64,000 bases of DNA from NCEH01 sp002257205 (GTDB lineage: Bacteria; Pseudomonadota; Alphaproteobacteria; Rhizobiales; Xanthobacteraceae): NCBI RefSeq assembly GCF_043195105.1, contig NZ_JBAFWO010000012.1; one strand, written 5' to 3'. The position numbers and the translations under genes were made by a program. The stretch's first letter is position 1; every line of letters begins with the position of its first letter. This document shows, piece after piece, positions 34,696 to 43,535 of this stretch. The notes under the pieces are model-generated. The model was not told the DNA's origin, did no database searches, and saw nothing but the letters and a program-made list of their open reading frames with translations.

Positions 34696-35976
34696 TCAAC
34701 GCTTGGACCAGTCCGGCACCGGCCACACCGGCTTGGTGGTGGTGGCGCGGTTTTCCAGCGGCCATATGGTGAGCCGCTCGCCGCCGATATTTTCGGAGAT
34801 CACCCCGTGCGCGAAGGTGTTCTGCCCCTGGTCGTCGAACTTGATGCGCTGATAGCCGACGATCAGCGCCATGCCGGAGGAAATGTCGGTGGCGGCCAGG
34901 GCGTCGCGGATCTTCTCGCGGTCCGCCGAGGCGGCGCGCTCCAGAACGTCCTTGATGATGTACAGGTTGGAGACGCCCTGGGCGCCGTAGGAATTGATGT
35001 CGTAGCCGGCCAGCGCCTTGAAGCGGGTGTTGGCATCGAGCACCTTCGGGTCCTTGTCGGTCTTCAGGCGGTCGATCTGCCAGTCTTCCTGCACGAACAG
35101 ATAGTCCACGGCCTTCTGCGGCACGGCCTTGTAATAGGACGGATCTTCCGAACCGCCGCCGACCGAATGGATGCCATAGGGAATATTGATCTTGTTCTCG
35201 AAATATTGGCGCGTGAACAGGATATGGTCCGGCGTATAGGCAACCACGATCAGCGCGTCGGGCTTGGAGGCACGGATTTTCAGCAACTGGGCGGTGAAGT
35301 CCACCTGGTTGGGCGGGAAGCTCTCGTCGAGCGTGATTTCGTAGCCGCGCTCCTTGGCGAACTTCTTGATGTTCGCCACATGCGAGCGGCCCCAGTCCGA
35401 GCCTTCATAGAACAGGCCGATGGTCTTCGGGCCCTGTCCGCTCTCCTTCTTCAGCAGATCGATGGCGTCCAGCTGCTCGCGCGCGTCGTAGGTGGCCTTG
35501 TTGTTGGGGCGGAACACGTATTTGAAGCCGCGCTCGGTGATTTCGTCTTTCACCGATCCCGTGACGATCCAAGGCGTCTTGTAGCGCTCCGCCACTTCGG
35601 TCGAGGGGAAGGTGACGGCGCTGTTATAGGCACCCACCAGCAGCGAGACGTTCTCGCGCTGGATCAGCCGCTCGGTCTCGGAGGCGCCGATGTCGGGCTT
35701 GGACTGGCTGTCGGCGAAGATCAGCTTCAGCTTGGCCCCGCCCATGGAGGCGATGCCGCCGCTTTCATTGATCTGGTCGGCGGCCACTTGCGCGCCCATC
35801 TTGGTCTGGTTGCCGATGGTGGCGGAGCCGCCGGAGAGCGGAAGGACGAAGCCGATGATGACCTCGGCCGGCTTCTGCGCCGGCGTCTGGGCATGGCCGG
35901 CGGCGGGCGCGAAGGCCGCGCCGGCGAGAAGGGCAGCGGCAAAGCCCCATGCCTTGGATGATGACAAGGTGCGCAT
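34696..35976 (-). CDS. livK: LIV-type ABC transporter substrate-binding protein, cluster A
   Basis: The ATG at 35976 (GGGAGG 4 bases upstream) gives 426 residues with a Sec signal peptide (AWGFAAALLAGAAFAPAAGHAQ). The mature protein is a type I periplasmic binding fold, with GFVLPLSGGSATIGNQTKMGAQVAADQINESGG and VGAYNSAVTFPSTEVAERYK. It captures the transported solute in the periplasm. The operator palindrome at 36033 lies 57 bp upstream, tying transport to the transketolase and dehydrogenase genes. The ligand is unknown. Confidence 0.92.
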   Translation of the reverse strand: MRTLSSSKAWGFAAALLAGAAFAPAAGHAQTPAQKPAEVIIGFVLPLSGGSATIGNQTKMGAQVAADQINESGGIASMGGAKLKLIFADSQSKPDIGASETERLIQRENVSLLVGAYNSAVTFPSTEVAERYKTPWIVTGSVKDEITERGFKYVFRPNNKATYDAREQLDAIDLLKKESGQGPKTIGLFYEGSDWGRSHVANIKKFAKERGYEITLDESFPPNQVDFTAQLLKIRASKPDALIVVAYTPDHILFTRQYFENKINIPYGIHSVGGGSEDPSYYKAVPQKAVDYLFVQEDWQIDRLKTDKDPKVLDANTRFKALAGYDINSYGAQGVSNLYIIKDVLERAASADREKIRDALAATDISSGMALIVGYQRIKFDDQGQNTFAHGVISENIGGERLTIWPLENRATTTKPVWPVPDWSKR

Positions 35977-36031
35977 TTTTCCTCCCAGATGCATGATCGT
36001 TCCCAAGCGGGCCGACCTTCTTATTAGTATG

Positions 36032-36045
36032 CATGATATATCATG
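36032..36045. promoter_or_regulatory. Perfect palindromic operator at the transporter promoter
   Basis: CATGATATATCATG is a perfect 14-bp palindrome that contains the 12-bp core found, with mismatches, at 27561, 27836 and 29045. It sits 57 bp upstream of the binding-protein start, consistent with repression of the transporter by the cluster A GntR regulator. Confidence 0.65.
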
Positions 36046-36184
36046 TTTTGCCGCGAGCCTGTCAAGCTGGCGGGCGGGACTGGGTTTGGGAGGGGGGGGA
36101 CTCTGCGGGGTCGGAGGTGGCGCGGAAAGGGGAGGGCGCGAGAAGAGGTCCGGGCGCGCACGGCCCGAACCGCGTCACCTGCGT

Positions 36185-37141
36185 TCAGATGTTCGTCTTG
36201 TCGGCGCCCTTCAGCTGAAGGATCTGCCGGGCTTCGTCGGGGGTGGCGATCTCCAGGCCCAGGCCCTCGATGATTTTGCGCGCCAGTTTCACCTGGTCGG
36301 CATTGGAGGTGGCGAGCTTGCCGCGCCCGGCCCAGAGCGAATCCTCAAGCCCCACCCGCACGTTGCCGCCCATGGAGGCGGACATGCCGGCGATCGGCAA
36401 TTGGTGGCGCCCCGCGCCCAGAACCGACCAGCGATATTGATCGCCGAACAGCCGGTCGCACGTGCGCTTCATATGCATCACGTCTTCCGGATGCGGGCCG
36501 ATGCCGCCCAGGAGCCCGAATACCGACTGCACGAACAAAGGCGGCTTTACCAGCCCGCGCTCGAGGAAATGGGCGAGATTGTAGAGATGCCCGATGTCGT
36601 AGCATTCGAACTCGAAGCGGGTGCCGTTGTCGTAGCAGGTCTGGAGGATATATTCGATATCCTTGAACGTATTACGGAACACGAGGTCGCGCGTATTCTC
36701 CAGATGCGTGCGCTCCCAGTCGAACTTGAACTCCGGATATTTGTCGAGCAGGTGAAACAGGCCGAAATTCATCGAGCCCATGTTCAGCGAGGCGACTTCC
36801 GGCTTGAAGGTGGCGGCGGGCAGGACCCGTTCCTCCACCTTCATATAGGGGCTGCCGCCGGAGGTGATGTTGATCACCGCGTTCGTCGCCTGCTTGATGC
36901 GCGGCAGGAACCGGCCGAAGGCTTCCGGCGTCTGGTCCGGCTGTCCGGTTTCGGGATTGCGCGCGTGCAGATGCAGGATCGCCGCGCCCGCCTCCGCCGC
37001 GGCCAGCGCGTCGGCGACGATCTCGTCCGGCGTGATGGGCAGATGGGGCGACATGGTGGGGGTGTGGATCGCGCCCGTCACCGCGCAGGTGATCACCACC
37101 TTGCGCGGTCCGCTGCCGGCGGGGGTCTTGGTCTCAGCCAT
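36185..37141 (-). CDS. BKACE (beta-keto acid cleavage enzyme, DUF849 family)
   Basis: The 318-residue protein matches the 3-keto-5-aminohexanoate cleavage enzyme family. These Zn-dependent enzymes react a beta-keto acid with acetyl-CoA, yielding acetoacetate plus a new CoA thioester or, for dehydrocarnitine, betaine plus acetoacetyl-CoA. Visible motifs are ITCAVTGAIHTPTMSPHLP, the metal-binding pair in ILHLHARN (His57, His59), INITSGGSPYM and the NVRVGLEDSLW near the C-terminus. It is the last gene of the cluster B strand, 68 bp after the dehydrogenase that probably makes its keto substrate. Confidence 0.93.
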   Translation of the reverse strand: MAETKTPAGSGPRKVVITCAVTGAIHTPTMSPHLPITPDEIVADALAAAEAGAAILHLHARNPETGQPDQTPEAFGRFLPRIKQATNAVINITSGGSPYMKVEERVLPAATFKPEVASLNMGSMNFGLFHLLDKYPEFKFDWERTHLENTRDLVFRNTFKDIEYILQTCYDNGTRFEFECYDIGHLYNLAHFLERGLVKPPLFVQSVFGLLGGIGPHPEDVMHMKRTCDRLFGDQYRWSVLGAGRHQLPIAGMSASMGGNVRVGLEDSLWAGRGKLATSNADQVKLARKIIEGLGLEIATPDEARQILQLKGADKTNI

Positions 37142-37209
37142 GAAGTCAGCCTTTCCTGAAAGAATTCAGAAGAATTCAGAAGAAATCGGAACGAAACTCT
37201 TGGCGCGCG

Positions 37210-38157
37210 TCACGCGCCGATATCGGCGTCGGCCTTGCGCTTGTGGGCGGCGAGCGCCATCAGCCGGCGGTCGCGCCACACTTGCCGTTCGGCGAGCTGC
37301 TCTTCTCCCAGGCGGGCGCGGCGTTCGGCGAGCACCTGCGCCATCACCGGCCCGTTCCAATCGACCCGGTGCCATTGGCTCGGCGAGATGCGTTCGTAGA
37401 TCTGCTGGTAGCGCGCCGCATAATCGGCGACGCCGCCCGGCGCATTGAGGTCGATGGTCTCGAACGGCCCCATGAACGACCAGCGCAGCGCCAGCCCCTC
37501 GCGGATGCCGACGTCGATGTCCTCCACGCTGGCATAGCCTTCCGCCACCAGGCGGAACGCCTCTTCCAGCAGGGCGCCCTGCATGCGGTTCATCACGAAG
37601 CCGTCCAGCTCGGTCTTCATCACGATGGGCGCCTGTCCGGCGGCGCGCATGAGATCGGCGGCGCGGGTCATGGTCTCGGCGCTGGTCCAAGGCGCGGGCA
37701 CCACTTCCACCGCGGGGATCAGATAGGGCGGGTTGATGGGATGGCACACGCATACCCGTTCGCGGCCCTTCAGATCCGCGGAAAAAGCCGAGGGCAGGAG
37801 CGCCGAGGTGGAAGAGGCGAGCACCGTGCCGGGCGCGGCGAGGCGGTCCAGCTCGGCGAACAGGGCCAGCTTCACGTCGAGCGCTTCCGGCGCATTCTCC
37901 TGCGCGTGCACGGCGCCATCCAACGCCGCCGCATAGGAGGGCGCGGCGGAGAGGCGCGCGCGCACGGCGGCGGGGGGCTCGCCGTTCAACAGGCCGTTCT
38001 CGGCAAGCGCGGGCAGCACGCCGTCGATATAGGCAAGCGCCGCCTCTGGCGCGCCGGAGGCCTGGTCGGCGAGCGCCACGTCGAACCCGGCGCGGGCGAA
38101 ACTGATGGCCCAGGCGCGGCCGATGAAGCCGGAGCCGATAATGGCGATCTTGGTCAT
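37210..38157 (-). CDS. 3-hydroxyacyl-CoA dehydrogenase-family oxidoreductase (carnitine dehydrogenase/lambda-crystallin-like)
   Basis: The 315-residue protein has an N-terminal NAD site IIGSGFIGRAWAISFARAG (residues 6-24). The catalytic His-x-x-Asn-Pro-Pro segment is CHPINPPYLIPAVEVV, and a helical C-terminal domain includes FVMNRMQGALLEEAFRLV. Members oxidise 3-hydroxy groups on free acids (L-carnitine, L-gulonate) as well as on CoA esters. Directly before BKACE, as in bacterial carnitine degradation, it likely produces the beta-keto acid. No thioesterase or betaine genes are nearby, so carnitine itself is only one option. Confidence 0.88.
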   Translation of the reverse strand: MTKIAIIGSGFIGRAWAISFARAGFDVALADQASGAPEAALAYIDGVLPALAENGLLNGEPPAAVRARLSAAPSYAAALDGAVHAQENAPEALDVKLALFAELDRLAAPGTVLASSTSALLPSAFSADLKGRERVCVCHPINPPYLIPAVEVVPAPWTSAETMTRAADLMRAAGQAPIVMKTELDGFVMNRMQGALLEEAFRLVAEGYASVEDIDVGIREGLALRWSFMGPFETIDLNAPGGVADYAARYQQIYERISPSQWHRVDWNGPVMAQVLAERRARLGEEQLAERQVWRDRRLMALAAHKRKADADIGA

Positions 38158-38217
38158 GGATGGCCTTTCAGTACGTGTCGATCAAAGCGGTCGGACGCGG
38201 CGCTTTCCTCTCCTCAG

Positions 38218-38343
38218 CCTGCCCCCTCCCTAGCCCTCCCCCGCAAGCGGGAGAGGGGACAAGGGTGGTGCGGGCGAGGAGGTGGTTCCGTAAGTCCCAG
38301 CGCTCCCTCTCCCGCGTGCGGGGGAGGGGTGGGGAGGGGGAAA
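38218..38343. repeat. Palindromic GC-rich repeat pair (family A)
   Basis: Arms CCCCGCAAGCGGGAGAGGGG and CCCGCGTGCGGGGGAGGG lie between the livMGF fusion and the dehydrogenase on the same strand. The remaining spacer has no gene. Confidence 0.85.
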
Positions 38344-38369
38344 TCACGGCCCGCCTCGCCAAGCATCCC

Positions 38370-40964
38370 TCACAGCCACAGCACCTTGCGCCGCAGGTCG
38401 AGGTCGCGCGCCAGCGGGCGGGCGGGGCCCTCGTGCATCACTTGCCCGCGCTCCAGCACCACCGCGCGGTCGGCGAGGTTCAGCACAACGTCGAGATGAT
38501 GATCCACGATCACCAAAGTGAGCTGCTGGCGCAGCCGGTCGAAGGCGTCGAACAATTCCTCCGTCACCGCCGGGGAGAGCCCCTCGAACGGCTCGTCCAG
38601 CAGCAGCACGCGGGTATCGCCCATGAGCGCGCGGGCGACCGCCACCATCTGCTGCTCGCCGCCGGAGAGCAGGTCCGCCGCCGTATCCAGGCGCACCTTC
38701 AGGCGCGGGAACAGGTCGAGCACCTCTTCTTCGGAGAAGTGGCGCCCGGCCCCCGTGATGCGCTTCAGCCGGCCCAGCTCCAGATTGTGGCGCACGCTCA
38801 TGCCGTGGAACAGCGCCCGGCCCTGGGGCACATAGCCGACCCCGTGGCGCGCGATGGCGGCGGAGGAGAGGCCCGCGAGTTCTCCGCCCGCAAGCCGCAC
38901 CGAGCCCGCCACCGGCTTCACGATGCCGACGATGGTCTTGAGCAAGGTGGATTTTCCCGCGCCGTTGCGGCCGAGCAAGGCGACGATCTCGCCTTCACGC
39001 GCCACCATGGACACTTCGGTGAGAATGCGGCTCTTGCCGTAGAAGGCATCCACCTTCGACAGCTCCAGCATGACGGTGTCGGTGGCCGCCGTCGCGAGGT
39101 CGCGCGCCGCCAGCGCCGCCGCGCCAGAGCCGATATAGACGTCCTGCACGCGCTTGTCGGAGCGCGCGTCCTCCACCGTGCCGTCCACCAGCACGGCGCC
39201 GTCGGCCATCACGGTGACCGCGTCGGCGAGCTCGAACACCCGGTCGATGTCGTGCTCCACCAGCAGCACCGGCACTTCGCCGGAAATCTGCTTGATGAGA
39301 TTGGAGACGCGCGTGCGCTCGGCGGCGGCAAGGCCGGCGAGCGGCTCGTCCAGCAGCAGCACGCGGGGGCGGGAGGTGAGCGCCAGCCCCATGTCCAGCA
39401 GCCGCTGGCCGCCATAGGAGAGCGCGCCCGCCTCCGCCTTCTCCATGCCGGCGACGCCGAGGAAGGCGACCATCTCGCCGGTCTCGTGATGGATGTCGGG
39501 AATGTCGGCGATGTCGGTCCAGGGATCGAACCGGCGCGTGTGGGTCGCCTGCACGCCGAGGCGCAAATTCTCATGCACCGAGAGGGTGGGAAACAGATTG
39601 GTGATCTGGAACGAGCGCGCCAGCCCCTTGGCGCACACCTTGTGGGGCGGCAGTCCGTCGATGCGTTCGCCGGCCAGGCGGATCTCGCCGGAATCCGGCC
39701 GGAACATGCCGGAGATGAGGTTGAAGGCGGTGGTCTTGCCGGCGCCGTTGGGGCCGATCAGGGCGTGGAGCGTGCGGTCCTTCACCGCCACCGCGCCCGA
39801 GCGCACCGCCTTGATGCCGCCGAACGACCGGGCGAGGTCCTTCGCCTCCAGCAGCGGCCCCGCGCCGCTCCAGCGCGGCCCGCTGCGCAGGGATGCGGGC
39901 AAGGGGCGCAGCTCTGCACCGGTGCGCGCGCCCATGGCCGAGCCCTGCTCGCGCTTCTTCAGCACGGGCGCCAGCAGGCGGCCCGCGACCCCGACGAGGC
40001 CGGTGGGCGAGAACACGATGAAGGCGACGAACAGCAGGCCGAAATAAAACAGCCAGTTGGGCGTCCACATGGACAAGAATTCGCGGAACAGCACGAAGAA
40101 CAGCGCGCCCAGCGCAGGCCCCAGGAACGAGCGCATGCCGCCGATCACCACCATGGCCAGCAATTCGCCGGAAAAGGCGATGCTTACCGGGTCGGCCGAG
40201 GCGAAGCGATGGTGGAACACCATCAGGGCGCCGGCCAGCGCCGTGAGCCCGGCCGAGAGCACGAAGCAGGCGACCTTGTAGAGCGTCGTGTCATAGCCGA
40301 TGAAGCGCGCCCGCTGCTCGTTCTCGCGGATCGCCACCAGCACCGCGCCCATGGGCGAGCGCACGAACCGCTGGAGCCCGTAGACCGCGATGAGCGTCAC
40401 CAGCGCCACCACCACATAGAACGGCCAGGCGCGTTCCAGGTCGAGCCCGAAGGCGGTGCCGCGCTTCACCCCGCCGAGCCCGTTCTCGCCGCCGGTCAGA
40501 TCGGTCCAGCGGAAGGCGACGGTGTAGAGCAACGCAGTAAAGGCGAGGGTGAGCAGCGAGAAATACACGCCCCGCCGGCGCAGCACCACGAAGCCGATGG
40601 GGATGGCGGCCAGCGTCACCAGCAGCGCCGCCGGCACGACCAGGATCAGGCCGGACTCGGGAAACACGTGGCGCTGGAGCAGCGCCGCCGCATAGGCGCC
40701 GAGGCCGAACCACGCACCGTGGCCGAACGAGACGAGGCCGGTGTAGCCCACCAGCAGGTTCAGCGCCATGCAGGCGAGCGCCAGCACCACGATGTCGGTG
40801 GCGGAGGTGAGCGTCAGGCCGAGCGCCGTGACGAGATAGGGCAGGAGCAGAAGACCCGCGGCGGCGATCAGGATATTGGCGTTCCGGGCGAGCATTGCGC
40901 TCCCTTTCACGGGGTCGGCGGAGGCGGGAAGGGCGGTGTCGCGGCGACTGACGGGCTGGTGCAT
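38370..40964 (-). CDS. LivM-LivG-LivF fusion: permease and two ATPases in one polypeptide
   Basis: The 864-residue chain joins three normally separate LIV subunits. Residues about 28-335 are a LivM permease (GYTGLVSFGHGAWFGLGAYAA). Residues about 371-612 are LivG (Walker A GPNGAGKTT 404-412, LSYGGQ 515-520, Walker B LLLDEP 536-541). Residues about 630-864 are LivF (GRNGAGKST 665-673, LSGGEQ 766-771, LLLDEP 787-792). Linkers of about 35 and 18 residues join them. No stop or frame change interrupts the sequence, so this is a true fusion. An alternative start at 40895 (MLARNAN) has a GGGAG site. It follows livH by 9 bp and would form half of the transporter alone. Confidence 0.92.
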   Translation of the reverse strand: MHQPVSRRDTALPASADPVKGSAMLARNANILIAAAGLLLLPYLVTALGLTLTSATDIVVLALACMALNLLVGYTGLVSFGHGAWFGLGAYAAALLQRHVFPESGLILVVPAALLVTLAAIPIGFVVLRRRGVYFSLLTLAFTALLYTVAFRWTDLTGGENGLGGVKRGTAFGLDLERAWPFYVVVALVTLIAVYGLQRFVRSPMGAVLVAIRENEQRARFIGYDTTLYKVACFVLSAGLTALAGALMVFHHRFASADPVSIAFSGELLAMVVIGGMRSFLGPALGALFFVLFREFLSMWTPNWLFYFGLLFVAFIVFSPTGLVGVAGRLLAPVLKKREQGSAMGARTGAELRPLPASLRSGPRWSGAGPLLEAKDLARSFGGIKAVRSGAVAVKDRTLHALIGPNGAGKTTAFNLISGMFRPDSGEIRLAGERIDGLPPHKVCAKGLARSFQITNLFPTLSVHENLRLGVQATHTRRFDPWTDIADIPDIHHETGEMVAFLGVAGMEKAEAGALSYGGQRLLDMGLALTSRPRVLLLDEPLAGLAAAERTRVSNLIKQISGEVPVLLVEHDIDRVFELADAVTVMADGAVLVDGTVEDARSDKRVQDVYIGSGAAALAARDLATAATDTVMLELSKVDAFYGKSRILTEVSMVAREGEIVALLGRNGAGKSTLLKTIVGIVKPVAGSVRLAGGELAGLSSAAIARHGVGYVPQGRALFHGMSVRHNLELGRLKRITGAGRHFSEEEVLDLFPRLKVRLDTAADLLSGGEQQMVAVARALMGDTRVLLLDEPFEGLSPAVTEELFDAFDRLRQQLTLVIVDHHLDVVLNLADRAVVLERGQVMHEGPARPLARDLDLRRKVLWL

Positions 40965-40973
40965 CGCGGCCCC

Positions 40974-41855
40974 TCACTCGAAGCGCAGGATGCGTTCGCC
41001 GAACAATCCGCGTGGGCGGACCAGCAGGACGAACAGCATCAGCATGTACATGGAGGCCTCGGCCGCCGGCGGCAGGAAATAGATCGTCAGTCCCCGCACC
41101 ACGCCCACCAGCAATCCCGCCACCACGACGCCCCAGAACGAGCCGAGGCCGCCGATGACCACCACCACGAAGGCGGCGGTGAGGATTTCCGCGCCCATGG
41201 CCGGATGCACGCCCGAGATGGGGGCGAGCATCACGCCCGCGAGCCCGGCAAGGCCGATGCCGATGGCCGCCACCGCCGTGAGATAGGGCCGCAGCGAAAT
41301 GCCGAGCGCGCCCACCATGTCCGGGTTCTGCACTCCGGCCCGCACCACCCGGCCGAAGGCGGTGCGCTGGAGCAGCAGCCACAGGCCGAGCACGGCGGCC
41401 ATGGCCACCAGCAGGATGGCGATGCGATAGCGCGAATAGATGAAATCGCCGATGAACACTTGCCCGCGCAGGAATTGCGGGATCGCGAACGGGATTGGCG
41501 TGGCGCCGAAGGCCATGCGCAGCGCCTGTTCGATCACCATGGCGAGGCCGAAGGTGAGCAGCAAAGAGAGGATGGGATCGGCGCGGTAGAAGCGCGAGAA
41601 CAGCACCCGCTCGATCACCACGCCGATCAGCGCCACCGAAAGCGGCGCGGCCACGAAGGCGGCGGGAAAGCCGAAGCGATTGCCCACTTCCACCGCGATA
41701 TAGGCGCCGATGGCATAAAAGCCGCCATGGGCGAGATTGACGATGCCGCCGAGCGAAAAGATCAGCGACAGGCCGAGCGCGATCAGCAGATAGGCGACGC
41801 CCACCAGAAGGCCGTTGAGCAATTGCTCGATGAGGAAGACGAGTTCGAGGGGCAT
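40974..41855 (-). CDS. LIV-type ABC transporter permease (LivH), cluster B
   Basis: The 293-residue permease has LIALGLSLIFSLGGIVNLAHGGFYAIGAYIAVEVG at the N-terminus, GRVVRAGVQNPDMVGALGISL in the coupling loop and VVVIGGLGSFWGVVVAG near the C-terminus. It pairs with the LivM part of the fusion protein. As in cluster A, it is separated from its binding-protein gene by a palindromic repeat array. Confidence 0.92.
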   Translation of the reverse strand: MPLELVFLIEQLLNGLLVGVAYLLIALGLSLIFSLGGIVNLAHGGFYAIGAYIAVEVGNRFGFPAAFVAAPLSVALIGVVIERVLFSRFYRADPILSLLLTFGLAMVIEQALRMAFGATPIPFAIPQFLRGQVFIGDFIYSRYRIAILLVAMAAVLGLWLLLQRTAFGRVVRAGVQNPDMVGALGISLRPYLTAVAAIGIGLAGLAGVMLAPISGVHPAMGAEILTAAFVVVVIGGLGSFWGVVVAGLLVGVVRGLTIYFLPPAAEASMYMLMLFVLLVRPRGLFGERILRFE

Positions 41856-41902
41856 GGCGGTCTTCGTCCTGAGGGCGGAATGGGCGCCGAGGCGATGGGC
41901 AT

Positions 41903-42115
41903 CCTCCCCCGCACGCGGGAGAGGGATGGGCGGTCGCGAGGAAGGGCCGCGGTTCCGATATCCTCCAGCAGGCTCCCTCTCCCGCGTGCGGGGGAGGGCT
42001 GGGGAGGGGGCCGAGCGAAGCGAGGGAGGCAGCGCGAGGGGAGACCGCCCTCGCCCCCTCCCTAACCCTCCCCCGCAAGCGGGAGAGGGGAGTCATTGGG
42101 CAAGCGGCGCGCCGC
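41903..42115. repeat. Palindromic GC-rich repeat array plus hairpin after the binding-protein gene
   Basis: Three family A arms (about 41905-41930, 41972-42010 and 42055-42090) lie between the binding-protein gene and livH. A perfect GCGGCGCGCCGC palindrome (42104-42115) directly follows the binding-protein stop and could slow or stop transcription. Confidence 0.8.
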
Positions 42116-42117
42116 GT

Positions 42118-43395
42118 TCAGACCGGGAACGAGCAGGCGTTCTCCGCCGGGGTCGGGGCGATCACGTCGAGCGCGTCGTTCGGGCCGGGCACCGCCTTGC
42201 CGAGCACCATCAGGTCCCACTGGTCCTTCACCTGGGCCACCGGCTTGGCGGTGATGGTGTACATCTCCTGGATCAGCTGGTGATCCCAGGCGCGGTAATA
42301 GCCTTCGCGGCCCTTGAGAATGTCGAGCTTGGGCTCTTTTTCGAAGAAGCCGATGATCTGCGCGCTATCGGTGCTCTTGGTCTCGTTCATGGCGCGGGCG
42401 ACCGTCTTGGTGGCGACGTAATCGCCCCAGGCCTGGTTCTCCGGCGGCTTGCCGTATTTCTTCACGAAGGCGGCGACGAAGGCCTTGGAGGCAGCCGTGT
42501 CCACGTCGTGATGCCAGATGCACGGCCAGACGCCGCCGAAATTGCCCTTGCCGGCGCCCCAGGCCACGGCGGTATCGAAGCCGAACCCGCCGAACGGGAA
42601 GGGCAGGCCGAATTCGGCATATTGCTTGATGAAATTGGTGATCTGGTTGCCCGCAAGATTGGAGATCACCACGTCCGGCTTCATCTGGCGGATCTTCAGC
42701 ATATAGGCCGAGAAATCCGAGGCGTCCGTGGGCACCAGTTCGTCGGCGATCACCTCGCCGCCGTTCGCCGCGATAAACAGCTTGGCAACGCGCGAGAGAT
42801 CATGGCCGAAGGCGTAATCGGCGGTGAGGAAGAACAGCTTCTTGCCCTTGATCAGGCCGTCGCGCAGCATCGCCGCGCCCACCGCCTTCACATATTGGGT
42901 ATTCGCGCCTTCCACATGGAACATGTAACGGTTGCAATCCTTGCCGCGCAAAGCATCCGAATTGCCACCGGTATTGACGAATACGATCTTGTTGCGCGCC
43001 GCCACCTGGGAAATCGCCAGGCAGGAGGCGGAGGAAATCTCGCCGATGATCACCGCCGCCTTGTCGCGCTCGATATAGCGCTCGGCCTTGGAGGAGGCGG
43101 TGGCGGGATTGACGCTGTCTTCCATGATCAGGTTGATCTTGCGGCCGTTCACGCCGCCAGCGCCGTTGATCTCTTCCACGGCGAGCTGCGCGCCCATCTG
43201 GCCATAGGCGCCGAGCGGGCCGAGAAATCCGGTGAGCGGGGTGAGATGGCCGAAGGTGATGGTGTCGGCCTGCGCCTTCACGATGGCGGGCATGCCGATG
43301 CCGCCCACGAGGGCGGCGGCCCCGAGGCCCTGGAGGACCCGGCGGCGGGGGAGAGGCGCAGACAGAATCGTGGCGGGATGGGGCTTTTCGGTCAT
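42118..43395 (-). CDS. LIV-type ABC transporter substrate-binding protein, cluster B
   Basis: The 425-residue protein carries a twin-arginine-like signal (LPRRRVLQGLGAAALVGGIG) and a type I periplasmic binding fold (FGHLTPLTGFLGPLGAYGQMGAQLAVEEINGAGGVNGR, MEDSVNPATASSKAERYIERDKAAVIIGEISS). It is first in the cluster B transport and catabolic operon and divergent from gntR. Related proteins bind amides, urea or branched-chain acids; the ligand here is unknown. Confidence 0.92.
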   Translation of the reverse strand: MTEKPHPATILSAPLPRRRVLQGLGAAALVGGIGMPAIVKAQADTITFGHLTPLTGFLGPLGAYGQMGAQLAVEEINGAGGVNGRKINLIMEDSVNPATASSKAERYIERDKAAVIIGEISSASCLAISQVAARNKIVFVNTGGNSDALRGKDCNRYMFHVEGANTQYVKAVGAAMLRDGLIKGKKLFFLTADYAFGHDLSRVAKLFIAANGGEVIADELVPTDASDFSAYMLKIRQMKPDVVISNLAGNQITNFIKQYAEFGLPFPFGGFGFDTAVAWGAGKGNFGGVWPCIWHHDVDTAASKAFVAAFVKKYGKPPENQAWGDYVATKTVARAMNETKSTDSAQIIGFFEKEPKLDILKGREGYYRAWDHQLIQEMYTITAKPVAQVKDQWDLMVLGKAVPGPNDALDVIAPTPAENACSFPV

Positions 43396-43514
43396 GGCGT
43401 TGTTTCTTCCCTGTGGTTCCGCGCCGGGAACCGCAGGAGGTTGACGCCGGGCGGGCGGGTCCTCCTTGCATCCGACGACGGAAATGTTGCCGATTGGCGC
43501 GGCAATCTGTTATC

Positions 43515-43524
43515 TGTGATCACA
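43515..43524. promoter_or_regulatory. Putative GntR operator in the cluster B divergent promoter
   Basis: TGTGATCACA is a perfect 10-bp palindrome 12 bp before the gntR start and 120 bp from the binding-protein start. FCD-type GntR regulators often bind TNGTNNNACNA-like sites, so autoregulation and control of the divergent operon is likely. Confidence 0.5.
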
Positions 43525-43535
43525 CTTAGCAGACG

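Noticed and set aside
38160..42065. A 1301-codon plus-strand open frame across the LIV transporter genes
   Set aside because: It is the complement of the livMGF and livH genes and has no domain signal; the real genes explain all conservation.
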